Shown piece after piece: positions 7,490 to 15,309 of a DNA stretch of 23,493 nucleotides. The DNA is taken from contig JALUNR010000181.1 of NCBI GenBank assembly GCA_027055005.1, positions 603-24,095 on the forward strand. Direction: 5' to 3'. Every line of letters starts with the position of its first letter. Positions within the stretch are counted from its first letter, which is position 1. The stretch comes from Campylobacterales bacterium. GTDB lineage: Bacteria; Campylobacterota; Campylobacteria; Campylobacterales; QNZT01. The notes under the pieces were generated by a model that worked only from the letters and a program-made list of their open reading frames with translations, did not search any database and had not been told where the DNA came from. The position numbers were made by a program, and so were the translations under genes.

Positions 7490-8411
7490 AGCAGTAGTAT
7501 TTCTAAATATGGGAGCTCCAAAAAATCTTGATGAAGTAGAACTTTTTTTAACAAATATGTTTAATGATAAAAATATCATCACAGTAAAAAGTGACCTTCT
7601 AAGAAAAATTATTGCAAAATCAATAGTTTTTTTTAGAAAAAAAGAAGCAAAAAAAAATTATAAAAGATTAGGTGGAAAATCTCCCTTAGTCGAACACACA
7701 AAAGAGTTTAATAAAAGTGCTAGAAAGATTTTAGGTTTAGAAGTTACTACTATTATGAGATATACTCCTCCTTTTGCAAAAGAAGAGCTTATGAAGCTTA
7801 AACAAAGTGGAGTAACAAAACTTATAGTCATACCTCTTTATCCACAATACTCAACAACAACTACAAAATCTTCTGTTGAGGATTTGAAAGAAGCTTTAAA
7901 AAAGATAGATTTTTTTCCTGTTTTAAAAGTTGTAAATAACTTTTATAAAGAAGATTTTTTTTTAGATGCCGTTATAAAAAAGATACAAGAAAAGAGTGGA
8001 GAGGTCGATGCAAAAGAGTTTGATTTGATTTTTTCTGCTCATTCCCTTCCTGAAAAAATAGTTCAATCAGGAGATCCATATCAAAAAGAGATAGAAGAAA
8101 ATGTAAAACTTTTAAAACAAAAATTAAAAGAAAAAGATTTGAATTTTAAAAATATTCATTTAGCTTATCAGTCAAAACTAGGACCAGTTGAGTGGCTGAG
8201 TCCTAGTTTGGAAGATAAACTAAAAGAGATAAAAAATAAAAATATACTTATTTGCCCACTCTCTTTTATACTTGATAACTCTGAAACTGAGTTTGAATTA
8301 AGTCTTGAATATAGGGAAATAGCAAAAAAATTAGGATATAAAAATTATTTAGTTTGTTCGTGTATAAATAATAATTTAAAATTTATAGAAGGTTTTTCTA
8401 AATTTATTTAA
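7482..8411 (+). CDS. hemH: Ferrochelatase
   Basis: Inserts ferrous iron into protoporphyrin IX, the last step of protoheme synthesis, at the cytoplasmic side of the membrane. The 309-residue length is typical for bacterial HemH. Visible signatures are the N-terminal VVFLNMGAPKNLDEV, GGKSPL, IVIPLYPQYSTTTT, the catalytic His187 in FSAHSLPEK, the YQSKLGPVEWL segment and the metal-site Glu268 in DNSETEFE. GTG 7482 is chosen because AGGAAGA lies a few bases before it and because it overlaps the flgS end by 8 nt, implying translational coupling. Heme supply fits the heme-motif chemoreceptor next door, but HemH is a general enzyme and no specific link is shown. Confidence 0.95.
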   Translation: MSKAVVFLNMGAPKNLDEVELFLTNMFNDKNIITVKSDLLRKIIAKSIVFFRKKEAKKNYKRLGGKSPLVEHTKEFNKSARKILGLEVTTIMRYTPPFAKEELMKLKQSGVTKLIVIPLYPQYSTTTTKSSVEDLKEALKKIDFFPVLKVVNNFYKEDFFLDAVIKKIQEKSGEVDAKEFDLIFSAHSLPEKIVQSGDPYQKEIEENVKLLKQKLKEKDLNFKNIHLAYQSKLGPVEWLSPSLEDKLKEIKNKNILICPLSFILDNSETEFELSLEYREIAKKLGYKNYLVCSCINNNLKFIEGFSKFI

Positions 8412-8425
8412 ATCTTTGACGATAT
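8399..8425 (+). promoter_or_regulatory. sigma28 (FliA) promoter for the chemoreceptor gene
   Basis: TAAA at 8399-8402, a 15-base spacer, then GACGATAT at 8418-8425. The flagellar sigma28 consensus is TAAA-N15-GCCGATAA, and CGATAT is the usual -10 in Campylobacter. The -35 sits over the last codons of hemH. The predicted start is about 8432, giving a leader of about 36 nt that contains AAGGTGA before the ATG at 8469. Chemoreceptor genes are classic FliA targets, which supports the call. Confidence 0.7.
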
Positions 8426-8468
8426 TTAGCAAAGAGTTAAAAAACTTAGGTTTAAATAAGGTGAAAGA

Positions 8469-10313
8469 ATGTTAAATATAAAAAATTCAAAGTCTATAAA
8501 AGAAAAGTTTGTTAAAGTTTTTATGATAACTGTTACAACGATAGTTGTTTTTGTATCATTGTTTTCATATTTTGGTGCAAAAAGTGAATTAGAAAAGCAG
8601 GTAAGAAAAAACTTAGAAATTTTAAGTCAATCAATCTATCAAACTATGACTACAAGTATGCTTTTAGGTGATCCGAAAACTGTTTTGGCAACTGAAAAAG
8701 ATGCAAGAAATATAAAAGGTGTTAAGCATCTTCATGTATATAAGTCAAAGCAAATTATAAAAGATTTTTCTTTAAAGCAAAAGTATATTTCTAATTCAGA
8801 GATTTTGGGGATTTTTAAAAGTAAAAAGCCTATTATAAAAGATATAAAAAAAGGTGAGCATCAGATGCAAATCCTAAAACCTTTTATAGCAGAACAAAGA
8901 TGCTTAGGGTGTCATGTGAGTGCAAAAGAAGGGGATGTTTTAGGAGTTATGGATTTGAGAGTTTCTTTAAAAAAGAGTGATTCAAATATAGCTTATTTTA
9001 CTTTGATGATAGCAGCAACAAATATTTTTATGGCTATTGTCTTAACTTATTTAGCACTATTGCTTTTAAATAGTTTTGTATCTAAACCACTAATAAGTAT
9101 GATAAAAGTCATCAAATCTTTATCCTCAGGAGATAGAGATCTTACAAGACGAGTACCCGTAAAATCAAAAGATGAATTAGGAGTTATTTCAAATGAATTT
9201 AACAAATATTTAGACAATATAGAACAAAATCATAAAAGTGATATAGCATTTATAGTCAAAGCAGAAAAAACTATACAAAGAGTTAAACTTGGATGGTATG
9301 AGGAAAAGATAACAGCTTCTACTTCCAGTCAAAGTTTAACAAAGTTTAAAGATAGTGTAAATGATATGATAGAAGAAGGTAATAAAAAGTTTCAAATAAT
9401 TTTTGATGTTTTGAGTCAGTATAAAAAATCTGATTATAGAAAAAAATTGAAACTAGAACAAATAGAAAAGGGTGGGGCATTTGATAATTTGGTGCAACAT
9501 ATAAATGACCTTAGAAATGTTATAACAACTATGCTTGTAGAAAATAAAAAAAATGGACTTGATTTGGATAGAACAAGTGATATACTTTTGGAAAATATGG
9601 AAGTGATAACAAAAAGCACTCAAAAAAGTGAAAAAATACTAGATGAAGCAAATGGGGCATTAAAAGAGATGACTCAAAATATACAAATAAATAGTATAAA
9701 TTCTAAAAAAATGTCAAATATTTCAAATGAAGTTTTAACAAAAGCAAAAGATGGAGAACTATTGGCATCTAAAACAGCTAAGGCAATGGATGACATCAAC
9801 AAAGAAGTAAATGATATAAGTGAAGCCATAACAGTGATAGATCAAATAGCATTTCAAACAAATATTTTAAGTTTAAATGCAGCAGTTGAAGCAGCTACGG
9901 CAGGAGAAGCAGGAAAAGGATTTGCAGTTGTTGCTAGTGAAGTTAGAAATCTAGCATCAAAATCAAGTGAAGCAGCTACTTTGATAAAAGAGTTGATAGA
10001 AAGTGCATCTAAAAAAACAGATACAGGTAAAGAAGTTGCTCATAAAATGATAGATGGATATAAAAAATTAAATCAAAATATTTTAAATAGTAGTGAATAT
10101 ATAAAAGAAATTGAGCAAGTATCACATAAGCAGTTAGACTCAATCGATAAGATAAACTTAATAATAAAAAATGTAACAAATCAAATCAAAGATAACTCTA
10201 AAATTTCAAAAGAAACCAAAGAAGTAGCGGTTGAAACAGATTTAAAAGCAAAAGAAGTTGTAAAGATTGTCGATGCAAAAGAGTTTGATGGAAAGAGTAT
10301 TAAGGTTTTCTAA
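8469..10313 (+). CDS. Methyl-accepting chemotaxis protein with periplasmic CxxCH heme motif
   Basis: A 614-residue membrane chemoreceptor. Membrane segments at about 16-35 and 179-202 bracket a periplasmic sensor of about 145 residues. That sensor contains C145-L-G-C-H149 (RCLGCH) followed by GDVLGVMDLRV, the arrangement of the small heme-c sensor domains found in some chemoreceptors. A HAMP domain follows at about 203-258, then a long coiled-coil cytoplasmic region with the conserved hairpin tip FQTNILSLNAAVEAATAGE and GKGFAVVASEVRNLA at about 459-496. There is no C-terminal NWETF-type tether for CheR. The covalent heme points to sensing redox state, oxygen, NO or a similar small ligand, but the ligand is not readable from sequence. 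ATG 8469 has AAGGTGA about 5 nt before it. A sigma28-like promoter precedes the gene. Its 3' end overlaps the convergent SurA-like gene by 14 nt. Confidence 0.92.
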   Translation: MLNIKNSKSIKEKFVKVFMITVTTIVVFVSLFSYFGAKSELEKQVRKNLEILSQSIYQTMTTSMLLGDPKTVLATEKDARNIKGVKHLHVYKSKQIIKDFSLKQKYISNSEILGIFKSKKPIIKDIKKGEHQMQILKPFIAEQRCLGCHVSAKEGDVLGVMDLRVSLKKSDSNIAYFTLMIAATNIFMAIVLTYLALLLLNSFVSKPLISMIKVIKSLSSGDRDLTRRVPVKSKDELGVISNEFNKYLDNIEQNHKSDIAFIVKAEKTIQRVKLGWYEEKITASTSSQSLTKFKDSVNDMIEEGNKKFQIIFDVLSQYKKSDYRKKLKLEQIEKGGAFDNLVQHINDLRNVITTMLVENKKNGLDLDRTSDILLENMEVITKSTQKSEKILDEANGALKEMTQNIQINSINSKKMSNISNEVLTKAKDGELLASKTAKAMDDINKEVNDISEAITVIDQIAFQTNILSLNAAVEAATAGEAGKGFAVVASEVRNLASKSSEAATLIKELIESASKKTDTGKEVAHKMIDGYKKLNQNILNSSEYIKEIEQVSHKQLDSIDKINLIIKNVTNQIKDNSKISKETKEVAVETDLKAKEVVKIVDAKEFDGKSIKVF

Positions 10314-10324
10314 GAACCTTAATA
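10298..10324. terminator. Hairpin at the convergent gene ends, likely bidirectional terminator
   Basis: A perfect 10-bp inverted repeat TATTAAGGTT / AACCTTAATA (10298-10307 and 10315-10324) with a 7-nt loop. The loop holds the chemoreceptor stop (10311-10313), and the left arm holds the SurA-like stop. The stem is AT-rich and only short T runs follow on either side, so efficiency may be modest. Confidence 0.5.
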
Positions 10325-11130
10325 TTTGCTTCAGCTTTTTTCTTTTCAAAAAACTCTATAAGCCTTGCTTGTTGTCTTTCGTTCATATAAGCGGCAAAAA
10401 GCTTTGGTTTTATATCATCAAATGATATATGATGCATATACTTTTTTAAGATTTTAAAAGCTACAAATCTTCCCTGACCTATATTTAAAATAGGTGTATA
10501 GTGTCCAGTTTTAGTTTTAAGTAATATCTCAGAGAGTTGAGGTGGAATCTTGTTTAAAGGTATAGAAGTTTTGCTTTCACTAACTTCAGCTATCGGAAAA
10601 GCAGGAGTTTTTAGTTTTGTAGCCAATCTTTCTTTATCTAGTGAAACAAACTGTATTACATCAACTTTTGTAGGAGCATTTAACTCTTTGGAGTGAAGAT
10701 TATAAAATCTTTTCAAGTCATCTTCGGTTGGTTTTTGTAAAGTTGAGGATAATATAGCTTGATATAGTTTATCTTTTAAAATCTTTTTTCTAATCTGCTC
10801 TTGTAAATCACTGATACTTTTTCCTTCTTTAACTAATTCTTTTTTAAATGATTCTAAATCAAGTCCATTTTTTTTCGCTAATATTGACATTTCATTGTTG
10901 ATATCCATCGTACTCACTCTTATACCAATTTTATTTGCTTGTTGTTCTTCTAGTTTTTGTTGTATAAGAGAATTAACCGCTACATTTATAGGAATATGAT
11001 TTGCTTTTGCAAAACTTTTTAACTCATATGTAGTAATAGGCGAGCCATTTACCAATATAGCAATACCACCAACAACTTTAGCAAAACCAAATACAGTAAA
11101 GATTGATAAAATAAACAACTTTTTTAGCAT
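10300..11130 (-). CDS. SurA-like periplasmic chaperone / peptidyl-prolyl isomerase family protein
   Basis: 276 residues beginning with a signal peptide (MLKKLFILSIFTVFGFA). A SurA N-terminal-like helical domain follows: GIAILVNGSPITTYELKSF at about 22-40, NVAVNSLIQQKLEEQQA, then a long helical region to about 140 (LQEQIRKKILKDKLYQAI). A parvulin-like segment spans about 150-235 (IQFVSLDKERLA ... SEILLKTKTGHYTPIL ... RFVAFKILKKY). It would assist folding of outer-membrane proteins in the periplasm, as SurA and PEB4 relatives do. The isomerase segment is shorter than a full parvulin domain, so chaperone function may dominate. ATG 11130 is preferred, with AAAAAAGGT about 10 nt upstream. TTG 11136 lies only 4 nt from that site. 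The gene is monocistronic, divergent from gltX and convergent with the chemoreceptor gene. Confidence 0.85.
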   Translation of the reverse strand: MLKKLFILSIFTVFGFAKVVGGIAILVNGSPITTYELKSFAKANHIPINVAVNSLIQQKLEEQQANKIGIRVSTMDINNEMSILAKKNGLDLESFKKELVKEGKSISDLQEQIRKKILKDKLYQAILSSTLQKPTEDDLKRFYNLHSKELNAPTKVDVIQFVSLDKERLATKLKTPAFPIAEVSESKTSIPLNKIPPQLSEILLKTKTGHYTPILNIGQGRFVAFKILKKYMHHISFDDIKPKLFAAYMNERQQARLIEFFEKKKAEANIKVLRKP

Positions 11131-11162
11131 AATCAAATAACCTTTTTTATAAGATAGGGTAA

Positions 11163-11168
11163 ATTATA
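11163..11168 (-). promoter_or_regulatory. sigma70 -10 box for the SurA-like gene
   Basis: On the minus strand the sequence reads TTTGATATAATTTA, with a perfect TATAAT about 33 nt before the ATG at 11130 and T-rich sequence further upstream. Campylobacterota housekeeping promoters commonly replace a -35 with such T-rich sequence. It lies in the 84-nt gap shared with divergent gltX, whose own -10 is not clear to me. Confidence 0.5.
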
Positions 11169-11214
11169 TCAAAAGTAAATAAACAAGAAGTAAAAAAGTA
11201 AAAGGTATTTAACT

Positions 11215-12597
11215 ATGACAATAACAAGATTTGCACCAAGTCCTACGGGTTACCTTCATATAGGGGGACTTAGAACAGCACTTTACAGCTACTTATGGGC
11301 TAGAAAAAATAGTGGGAAATTTCTTCTTCGTATAGAAGATACTGACCAGAAAAGAAACTCTTTTGAGGCAATGGAAGCTATAAAACAAGTGTTTGATTGG
11401 GTAGGATTAGAGTATGATGGAGATGTTTACTATCAATCAAAAAGATTTGATTTGTACAAAAAATACATAGATCAACTCTTAAATGAGGGTAAAGCATATA
11501 AATGCTATATGAGCAAAGAAGAACTAACTGCCCTAAGAGAAGAGCAAATGGCAAACAAACAAAGAGCTAAATATGATGGTAGATATAGAGATTTTGAAGG
11601 AACTCCACCGCAGGGGATAGAACCAGTTATCAGGATAAAAGCCCCACAAAACACTATCATAGAATTTGAAGATGGTATAAAAGGAAAAGTTAGTTTTAAC
11701 ACTGATGATATTTTGGATGATTTTATCATAGCTAGAAGTGATGGAACTCCAACTTATAACTTTGTAGTTGCGATCGATGATGCCCTGATGGGGCTTACTG
11801 ATGTGATAAGAGGAGATGATCACCTCTCAAACACTCCAAAACAAATAATAGTTTATCAAGCACTAGGATTTGATATACCTAAGTTTTATCATGTACCGAT
11901 GATACTAAATCCTCAAGGTAAAAAACTCTCAAAAAGAGATGGTGCTATGGATGCTATGGATTATAAAACTTTAGGATATTTTCCAGAAGCTCTTTTAAAC
12001 TTTTTAGTTAGACTTGGCTGGAGTCATGGAGATCAAGAAGTTTTTTCTATGCAAGAGATGCTAGAACTTTTTGATCCAAAAGATATAAACAAATCAGCAT
12101 CAGCTTATAATGGTGAAAAACTTTTATGGCTAAATTCTAACTATATGAAAACTTTGTCTTATGAAAGAATCATAGATGATTTAAAAGATTTGGAACTTGA
12201 TATCTCTGCTCATCCAAAAAAAGAGCTTTTGATAGACTCTCACAGAGAAAGAGCAAAAACTTTAGTAGAGTTAAAAACTCAAATAGAAAGTATCATCAAC
12301 AAACCTAGAGAGTACGATGCAAAGGCAGTTAAAAAGTTTTTAAAAGGTGAGTGGAAAGAGATCTTAACAAAGTTTTTAGAAATCCTAAAACAAAATAGTC
12401 CTGAAAATAGTCAAGATTTTGAAGAGATGACAGTTAAGTTCATGGAAGAAAATGATATAAAACTAGGAAAACTAGCCCAACCAATAAGAATAGCTATAAC
12501 AGGAAGTTCAGTAAGCCCATCTGTTTATGATACTATGGCAATAATAGGTAAAGATGAGTTAGTTAGTAGGATTGAAAATCTTTTGGGAACTTTTTAA
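11215..12597 (+). CDS. gltX: Glutamyl-tRNA synthetase
   Basis: Charges tRNA-Glu with glutamate in the cytoplasm. 460 residues, class I synthetase. The N-terminal APSPTGYLHIGGLRTAL holds the HIGH-type motif, the KMSKS-type loop reads KKLSKRDG at about 236-243, and RIEDTD, SDGTPTYNF and RGDDHLSNTPKQ are conserved catalytic-core blocks. A helical anticodon-binding half follows. Campylobacterota usually carry two GltX paralogues, and a specialised tRNA-Gln GluRS exists in Helicobacter. The length and wording here resemble the longer, tRNA-Glu-specific type (about 463 residues), but I did not align them. AAAAGG at about 11199-11204 gives an acceptable ribosome site for ATG 11215. It is divergent from the SurA-like gene and convergent with the HD-domain gene. 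Confidence 0.96.
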   Translation: MTITRFAPSPTGYLHIGGLRTALYSYLWARKNSGKFLLRIEDTDQKRNSFEAMEAIKQVFDWVGLEYDGDVYYQSKRFDLYKKYIDQLLNEGKAYKCYMSKEELTALREEQMANKQRAKYDGRYRDFEGTPPQGIEPVIRIKAPQNTIIEFEDGIKGKVSFNTDDILDDFIIARSDGTPTYNFVVAIDDALMGLTDVIRGDDHLSNTPKQIIVYQALGFDIPKFYHVPMILNPQGKKLSKRDGAMDAMDYKTLGYFPEALLNFLVRLGWSHGDQEVFSMQEMLELFDPKDINKSASAYNGEKLLWLNSNYMKTLSYERIIDDLKDLELDISAHPKKELLIDSHRERAKTLVELKTQIESIINKPREYDAKAVKKFLKGEWKEILTKFLEILKQNSPENSQDFEEMTVKFMEENDIKLGKLAQPIRIAITGSSVSPSVYDTMAIIGKDELVSRIENLLGTF

Positions 12598-12607
12598 AAA
12601 AGTTCTC
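12585..12607 (+). terminator. Hairpin over the gltX stop codon, possible terminator
   Basis: GGGAACTTT / AAAGTTCTC arms form a stem of about 9 pairs with one G-T pair. The four-base loop TTAA contains the gltX stop (12595-12597). The run following on the plus strand is A-rich, with T7 only at about 12631, so this is not a classical intrinsic terminator. It lies between convergent genes, where termination is needed. Confidence 0.4.
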
Positions 12608-12634
12608 AAAAATATCAAGAATGATAAAATTTTT

Positions 12635-13081
12635 TTATACCTTACCCCAATCATCATATTTTATAAACCTTTTTAAATCTTCTTGCATACCTTTATCCAA
12701 ACTATCCCAAATCTTTGCTTTTTCATAACTTCTTTTTGGGTTTTTAGTTTTATGCTTTTTTATATCTCTGATAAGATAGTGGTATCTGACTATTTTTTTT
12801 GTATAGTCACTTAAAAAGCCCCAGTTTTTTATAATTTGATAGCTTTTTTCTTCATGATCAGTAAAAGACCACTCACCTGTTAAAACATCCTCCTCATCTT
12901 GATAAGCGACAAATGGTTTTCCTATATCATGCAAAACTCCAGCAGTTAAAAGTTTAAAATCTTTGTTTTTTAAGATATAGTAAACAACTTTTAGAGTGTG
13001 CATAAGTACACCATGACGATGGTATTTGTTCTGTTTGAAAAAAAGAGTTAGCAAAAATGGCTTAGAAAAGGCTCTGTTCAA
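12635..13081 (-). CDS. Small HD-domain metal-dependent phosphohydrolase
   Basis: A 148-residue single-domain HD protein. Probable metal ligands are His28 (LMHTLKV), the His51-Asp52 pair in LHDIGKPF, His76 (FTDHEEKS) and His101 (VRYHYLI). This spacing is like the HD domains of nucleotidyltransferase-associated and stand-alone phosphohydrolases. The substrate cannot be told from sequence; a nucleotide or phosphate ester is likely. The TTG start at 13081 is supported by AAAAGGT six bases upstream and by a 20-nt overlap with the end of modC, so it is probably translated from the mod transcript. It has no evident link to molybdate. Confidence 0.82.
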   Translation of the reverse strand: MNRAFSKPFLLTLFFKQNKYHRHGVLMHTLKVVYYILKNKDFKLLTAGVLHDIGKPFVAYQDEEDVLTGEWSFTDHEEKSYQIIKNWGFLSDYTKKIVRYHYLIRDIKKHKTKNPKRSYEKAKIWDSLDKGMQEDLKRFIKYDDWGKV

Positions 13082-13847
13082 AGCTTACCTTTTGTCCTAC
13101 TTTGTAGGCTTTGTTTTCTATCTTTATGACTTGTTTTTCTATTGATAAAAGGGCTTTGTTGTCAATAGTTTTTAAAATCTCTCCTTGAAGGGCATTTGAA
13201 GAAAACATTTCACTAGCTCTTTTGTCATCTATAACTTTACCCTTATCAATTATAATAATTCTATCAGACATCTTAGCAATCTCACTTTTATCATGAGAAA
13301 TCATCAAAGTAGTAGTTTTAAACTCATTATGTAAGTTCAAAACATCATTTTGTAACTTAGTTCTCATAACTATATCCAAAGCTGAAAATGCTTCATCTAA
13401 AAGCAGGATTTTTGGCTTTTTCATCAAAGCTCGACAGATACTTACTCTTTGTTTTTGTCCACCACTTAGGGAGTTTGGGTATCTGTTTTTTAACTCACTA
13501 AGTTCAGTCATGAAAAGAAGTTTATTGGCTAGATTTTTATTATTATCTACAAAAAGCAGATTTTGCTCAATAGTCATATTTGGAAAAAGTGCATAATCTT
13601 GAAAAACAAATCCTATTTTTCTTTTTTGAGGAGGAATACTAAAGTTTTTATCTAACCAAACTTCATCATCAACTATTATCTTACCACTAGCCTCTTCAAG
13701 CCCAGCTAAAATCCTTAAAATCGTAGTTTTTCCACTTCCACTAGCTCCACTTATAGAGATAAATTCACCCTTGTTTAAGTCCAAGTTTACATCTAGTATC
13801 ATCTGCCCATCTGAGCCAATAAGTGGCTTTTTAAAATCTAACTTCAT
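13062..13847 (-). CDS. modC: Molybdate/tungstate ABC transporter ATP-binding protein
   Basis: Hydrolyses ATP at the inner membrane to drive oxyanion uptake through ModB. 261 residues. Walker A GASGSGKTT (34-42), Q-loop Gln83 in FQDYALFP, ABC signature LSGGQKQR (127-134), Walker B ILLLDE (147-152) and switch His185 (ISHDKSE) are all intact. It is shorter than ModC of E. coli (about 350). The C-terminal molybdate-binding (Mop/TOBE) domain appears to be missing or reduced to the last 30 or so residues (KIENKAYKVGQKVSFEQ looks like a single TOBE-like strand pair). The start overlaps the modB stop by 4 nt (ATGA), and the end overlaps the HD-domain gene. Confidence 0.9.
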   Translation of the reverse strand: MKLDFKKPLIGSDGQMILDVNLDLNKGEFISISGASGSGKTTILRILAGLEEASGKIIVDDEVWLDKNFSIPPQKRKIGFVFQDYALFPNMTIEQNLLFVDNNKNLANKLLFMTELSELKNRYPNSLSGGQKQRVSICRALMKKPKILLLDEAFSALDIVMRTKLQNDVLNLHNEFKTTTLMISHDKSEIAKMSDRIIIIDKGKVIDDKRASEMFSSNALQGEILKTIDNKALLSIEKQVIKIENKAYKVGQKVSFEQSLF

Positions 13848-14521
13848 AGACTAAACTTTTTATTGTGTTGTTTGTTAAAGACATATACTCCAAAAAGTAT
13901 CACAAAACTTATCACTAACATAATAGCACTATAAATATTTGCCATATGATAATCCATCTCTTCAACAAGTTCATATATAGCAACTGAAGCAACTTTTGTT
14001 TCTCCTGGGATACTTCCTCCAACCATCAAAACTACTCCAAACTCTCCTATGGTATGTGCAAAAGTTATGATAATAGCTGTTATCAAAGATGGTTTTATAT
14101 TTGGCAGAGCTACTCTTAAAATAGTTTCAAATACCCCTTTGCCACTTAAAAAACTAGCTTCTATCATGTTTTTGTTTAAGTTTTCAAAAGCACTTTGAAT
14201 AGGTTGAATCATAAAAGGAAATGAGTAAAAACAACTAGCAACAACAAGCCCCCAAAAGCTAAATACAAGTTTTAAGTCAAAGTGCTGAGCAAAAAAAGCT
14301 CCGATAGGCGACTTATCAGATAAAACTATAAGTATATAAAACCCTAAAACTGATGGAGGCAAAACTATCGGGAGTGCTGTTATAGCCTCAATAAGTGGCT
14401 TAAACTTAGACTTAGTTTGAGATAAAAACCACCCAAAAGGTACTCCTATAAAAAGGAGTACAAGGGTTGTAATGAAAGCTAACTTAAAAGATAGGATAAA
14501 TGGTGTGAAATTAATACTCAA
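13844..14521 (-). CDS. modB: Molybdate/tungstate ABC transporter permease
   Basis: A 225-residue inner-membrane permease with about five hydrophobic helices: an N-terminal segment from residue 8, LPIVLPPSVLGFYILI, VFSFWGLVVASCFYSFPF, a helix around 150-165, and IYSAIMLVISFVILFGVYVF near the end. The cytoplasmic EAA-type loop that contacts the ATPase reads EASFLSGKGVFETILRVALP (about 120-140). FAHTIGEFGVVLMVGGSIPG is strongly characteristic of ModB/CysT-type permeases. It overlaps modA and modC by 4 nt each, so the three are translationally coupled. Confidence 0.92.
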   Translation of the reverse strand: MSINFTPFILSFKLAFITTLVLLFIGVPFGWFLSQTKSKFKPLIEAITALPIVLPPSVLGFYILIVLSDKSPIGAFFAQHFDLKLVFSFWGLVVASCFYSFPFMIQPIQSAFENLNKNMIEASFLSGKGVFETILRVALPNIKPSLITAIIITFAHTIGEFGVVLMVGGSIPGETKVASVAIYELVEEMDYHMANIYSAIMLVISFVILFGVYVFNKQHNKKFSL

Positions 14522-15255
14522 GGTACTATATATCCATATTTTTTAAGTATTTTTTTTGCACTATCACTCAACATAAAATCATAAAATGCTTTTGCATCTT
14601 TGTTATCTTTTAAAAGCACCATACCTTGAAATATAGGATTGTAAGTTTTTGGATCTACATCTATCCAGTTTTCTCCTTTTTTTAATCCTTTTAGTTTTGG
14701 AGAAAAGATAGTTGATTTTGCTATAAATCCTATATCAGCAGCATTTAGAGTATATATAACAGTTTGCCCGATAGATTCTCCAAAAATAAACTTATCCTTT
14801 ACTTTGTCATATAGTTTTAGACTTTTTATCGCTTCAATAGTAGCTTTTCCATAAGGAGCTAATTTAGGATTTGCTACTGCAATTTTTTTGATGCCCTCAT
14901 CAGTGATTATATCTATTCCTTTTGAAAAATCTCTTTTTTGGGAACTTAGAAGTATCAAACTTCCTTGTGCATAAACAACAGGTTTAGTCTTTGCTATCCC
15001 ATCTTTGTAAAGAGCTTTGGGATATTTCATATTTGCCGACAAAAACAAGTCAAAATCAGCTCCATGCCTAATCTGAGCAGTTAGTTTTCCGCTACTACTT
15101 ATGGTCGTAAGTAGCTTTATATCTGGATGTAGTTTGTTAAACTCTTTTTTAAGTTCATCTATCGCATAAGTAACATTTGTGGCTAGTGAAACTTTGATAA
15201 CACTTGAAAATAATGAAGAAAAAACAATAAGCAAAATAGCTAAAATCTTTGCCAT
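14518..15255 (-). CDS. modA: Molybdate/tungstate-binding periplasmic protein
   Basis: The substrate-binding component of the ModABC importer, 245 residues with an N-terminal signal peptide (MAKILAILLIVFSSLFSS). The mature protein starts near KVSLATNVTYAIDELKKEF. Oxyanion-contacting blocks of the ModA family are visible: the SSSGKLTAQIRHGADFDLFLSAN segment around 52-74, LAPYGKATIEAI, and FGESIGQTVIYTLNAADIGFIAKS. The cargo, molybdate or tungstate, cannot be distinguished. Molybdopterin-type enzymes such as nitrate or formate reductase would be the consumers, but none is in the window. The ATG has AAAAAAGG six bases upstream and a TATAAT box at 15285-15290. It is first gene of modABC-HD. Confidence 0.92.
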   Translation of the reverse strand: MAKILAILLIVFSSLFSSVIKVSLATNVTYAIDELKKEFNKLHPDIKLLTTISSSGKLTAQIRHGADFDLFLSANMKYPKALYKDGIAKTKPVVYAQGSLILLSSQKRDFSKGIDIITDEGIKKIAVANPKLAPYGKATIEAIKSLKLYDKVKDKFIFGESIGQTVIYTLNAADIGFIAKSTIFSPKLKGLKKGENWIDVDPKTYNPIFQGMVLLKDNKDAKAFYDFMLSDSAKKILKKYGYIVP

Positions 15256-15284
15256 TAAAAACCTTTTTTCTTTTATTATACACT

Positions 15285-15290
15285 TTTTTG
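15285..15290 (-). promoter_or_regulatory. sigma70 -10 box for modABC
   Basis: The minus strand reads GTGTATAATAAAAG, a perfect TATAAT. RNA would begin near 15278, about 23 nt before the modA ATG, leaving room for AAAAAAGG. Only one base separates this box from the plus-strand TATAAT at 15292-15297. I see no ModE-like palindrome. Confidence 0.6.
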
Positions 15291-15291
15291 T

Positions 15292-15297
15292 TATAAT
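15292..15297 (+). promoter_or_regulatory. sigma70 -10 box for mntA-hepT-panB
   Basis: TTTTTTGTTATAATATTTGTG has a perfect TATAAT behind a T-run. The predicted start is about 15304, giving a leader of about 17 nt with AAGGAG at 15309-15314 and six bases to the mntA ATG. The duplicated 5' end found at panB suggests this was originally the panB promoter. Confidence 0.6.
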
Positions 15298-15309
15298 ATT
15301 TGTGAATTA

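Noticed and set aside
11147..11152. TATAAG as the gltX -10 box
   Set aside because: Only five of six bases match in a very AT-rich gap, and there is no supporting -35 or spacing evidence. The opposite-strand TATAAT is clearer.
11533..11823. Two overlapping minus-strand frames within gltX
   Set aside because: gltX is unambiguous and continuous across this stretch; the antisense frames show no family motif.
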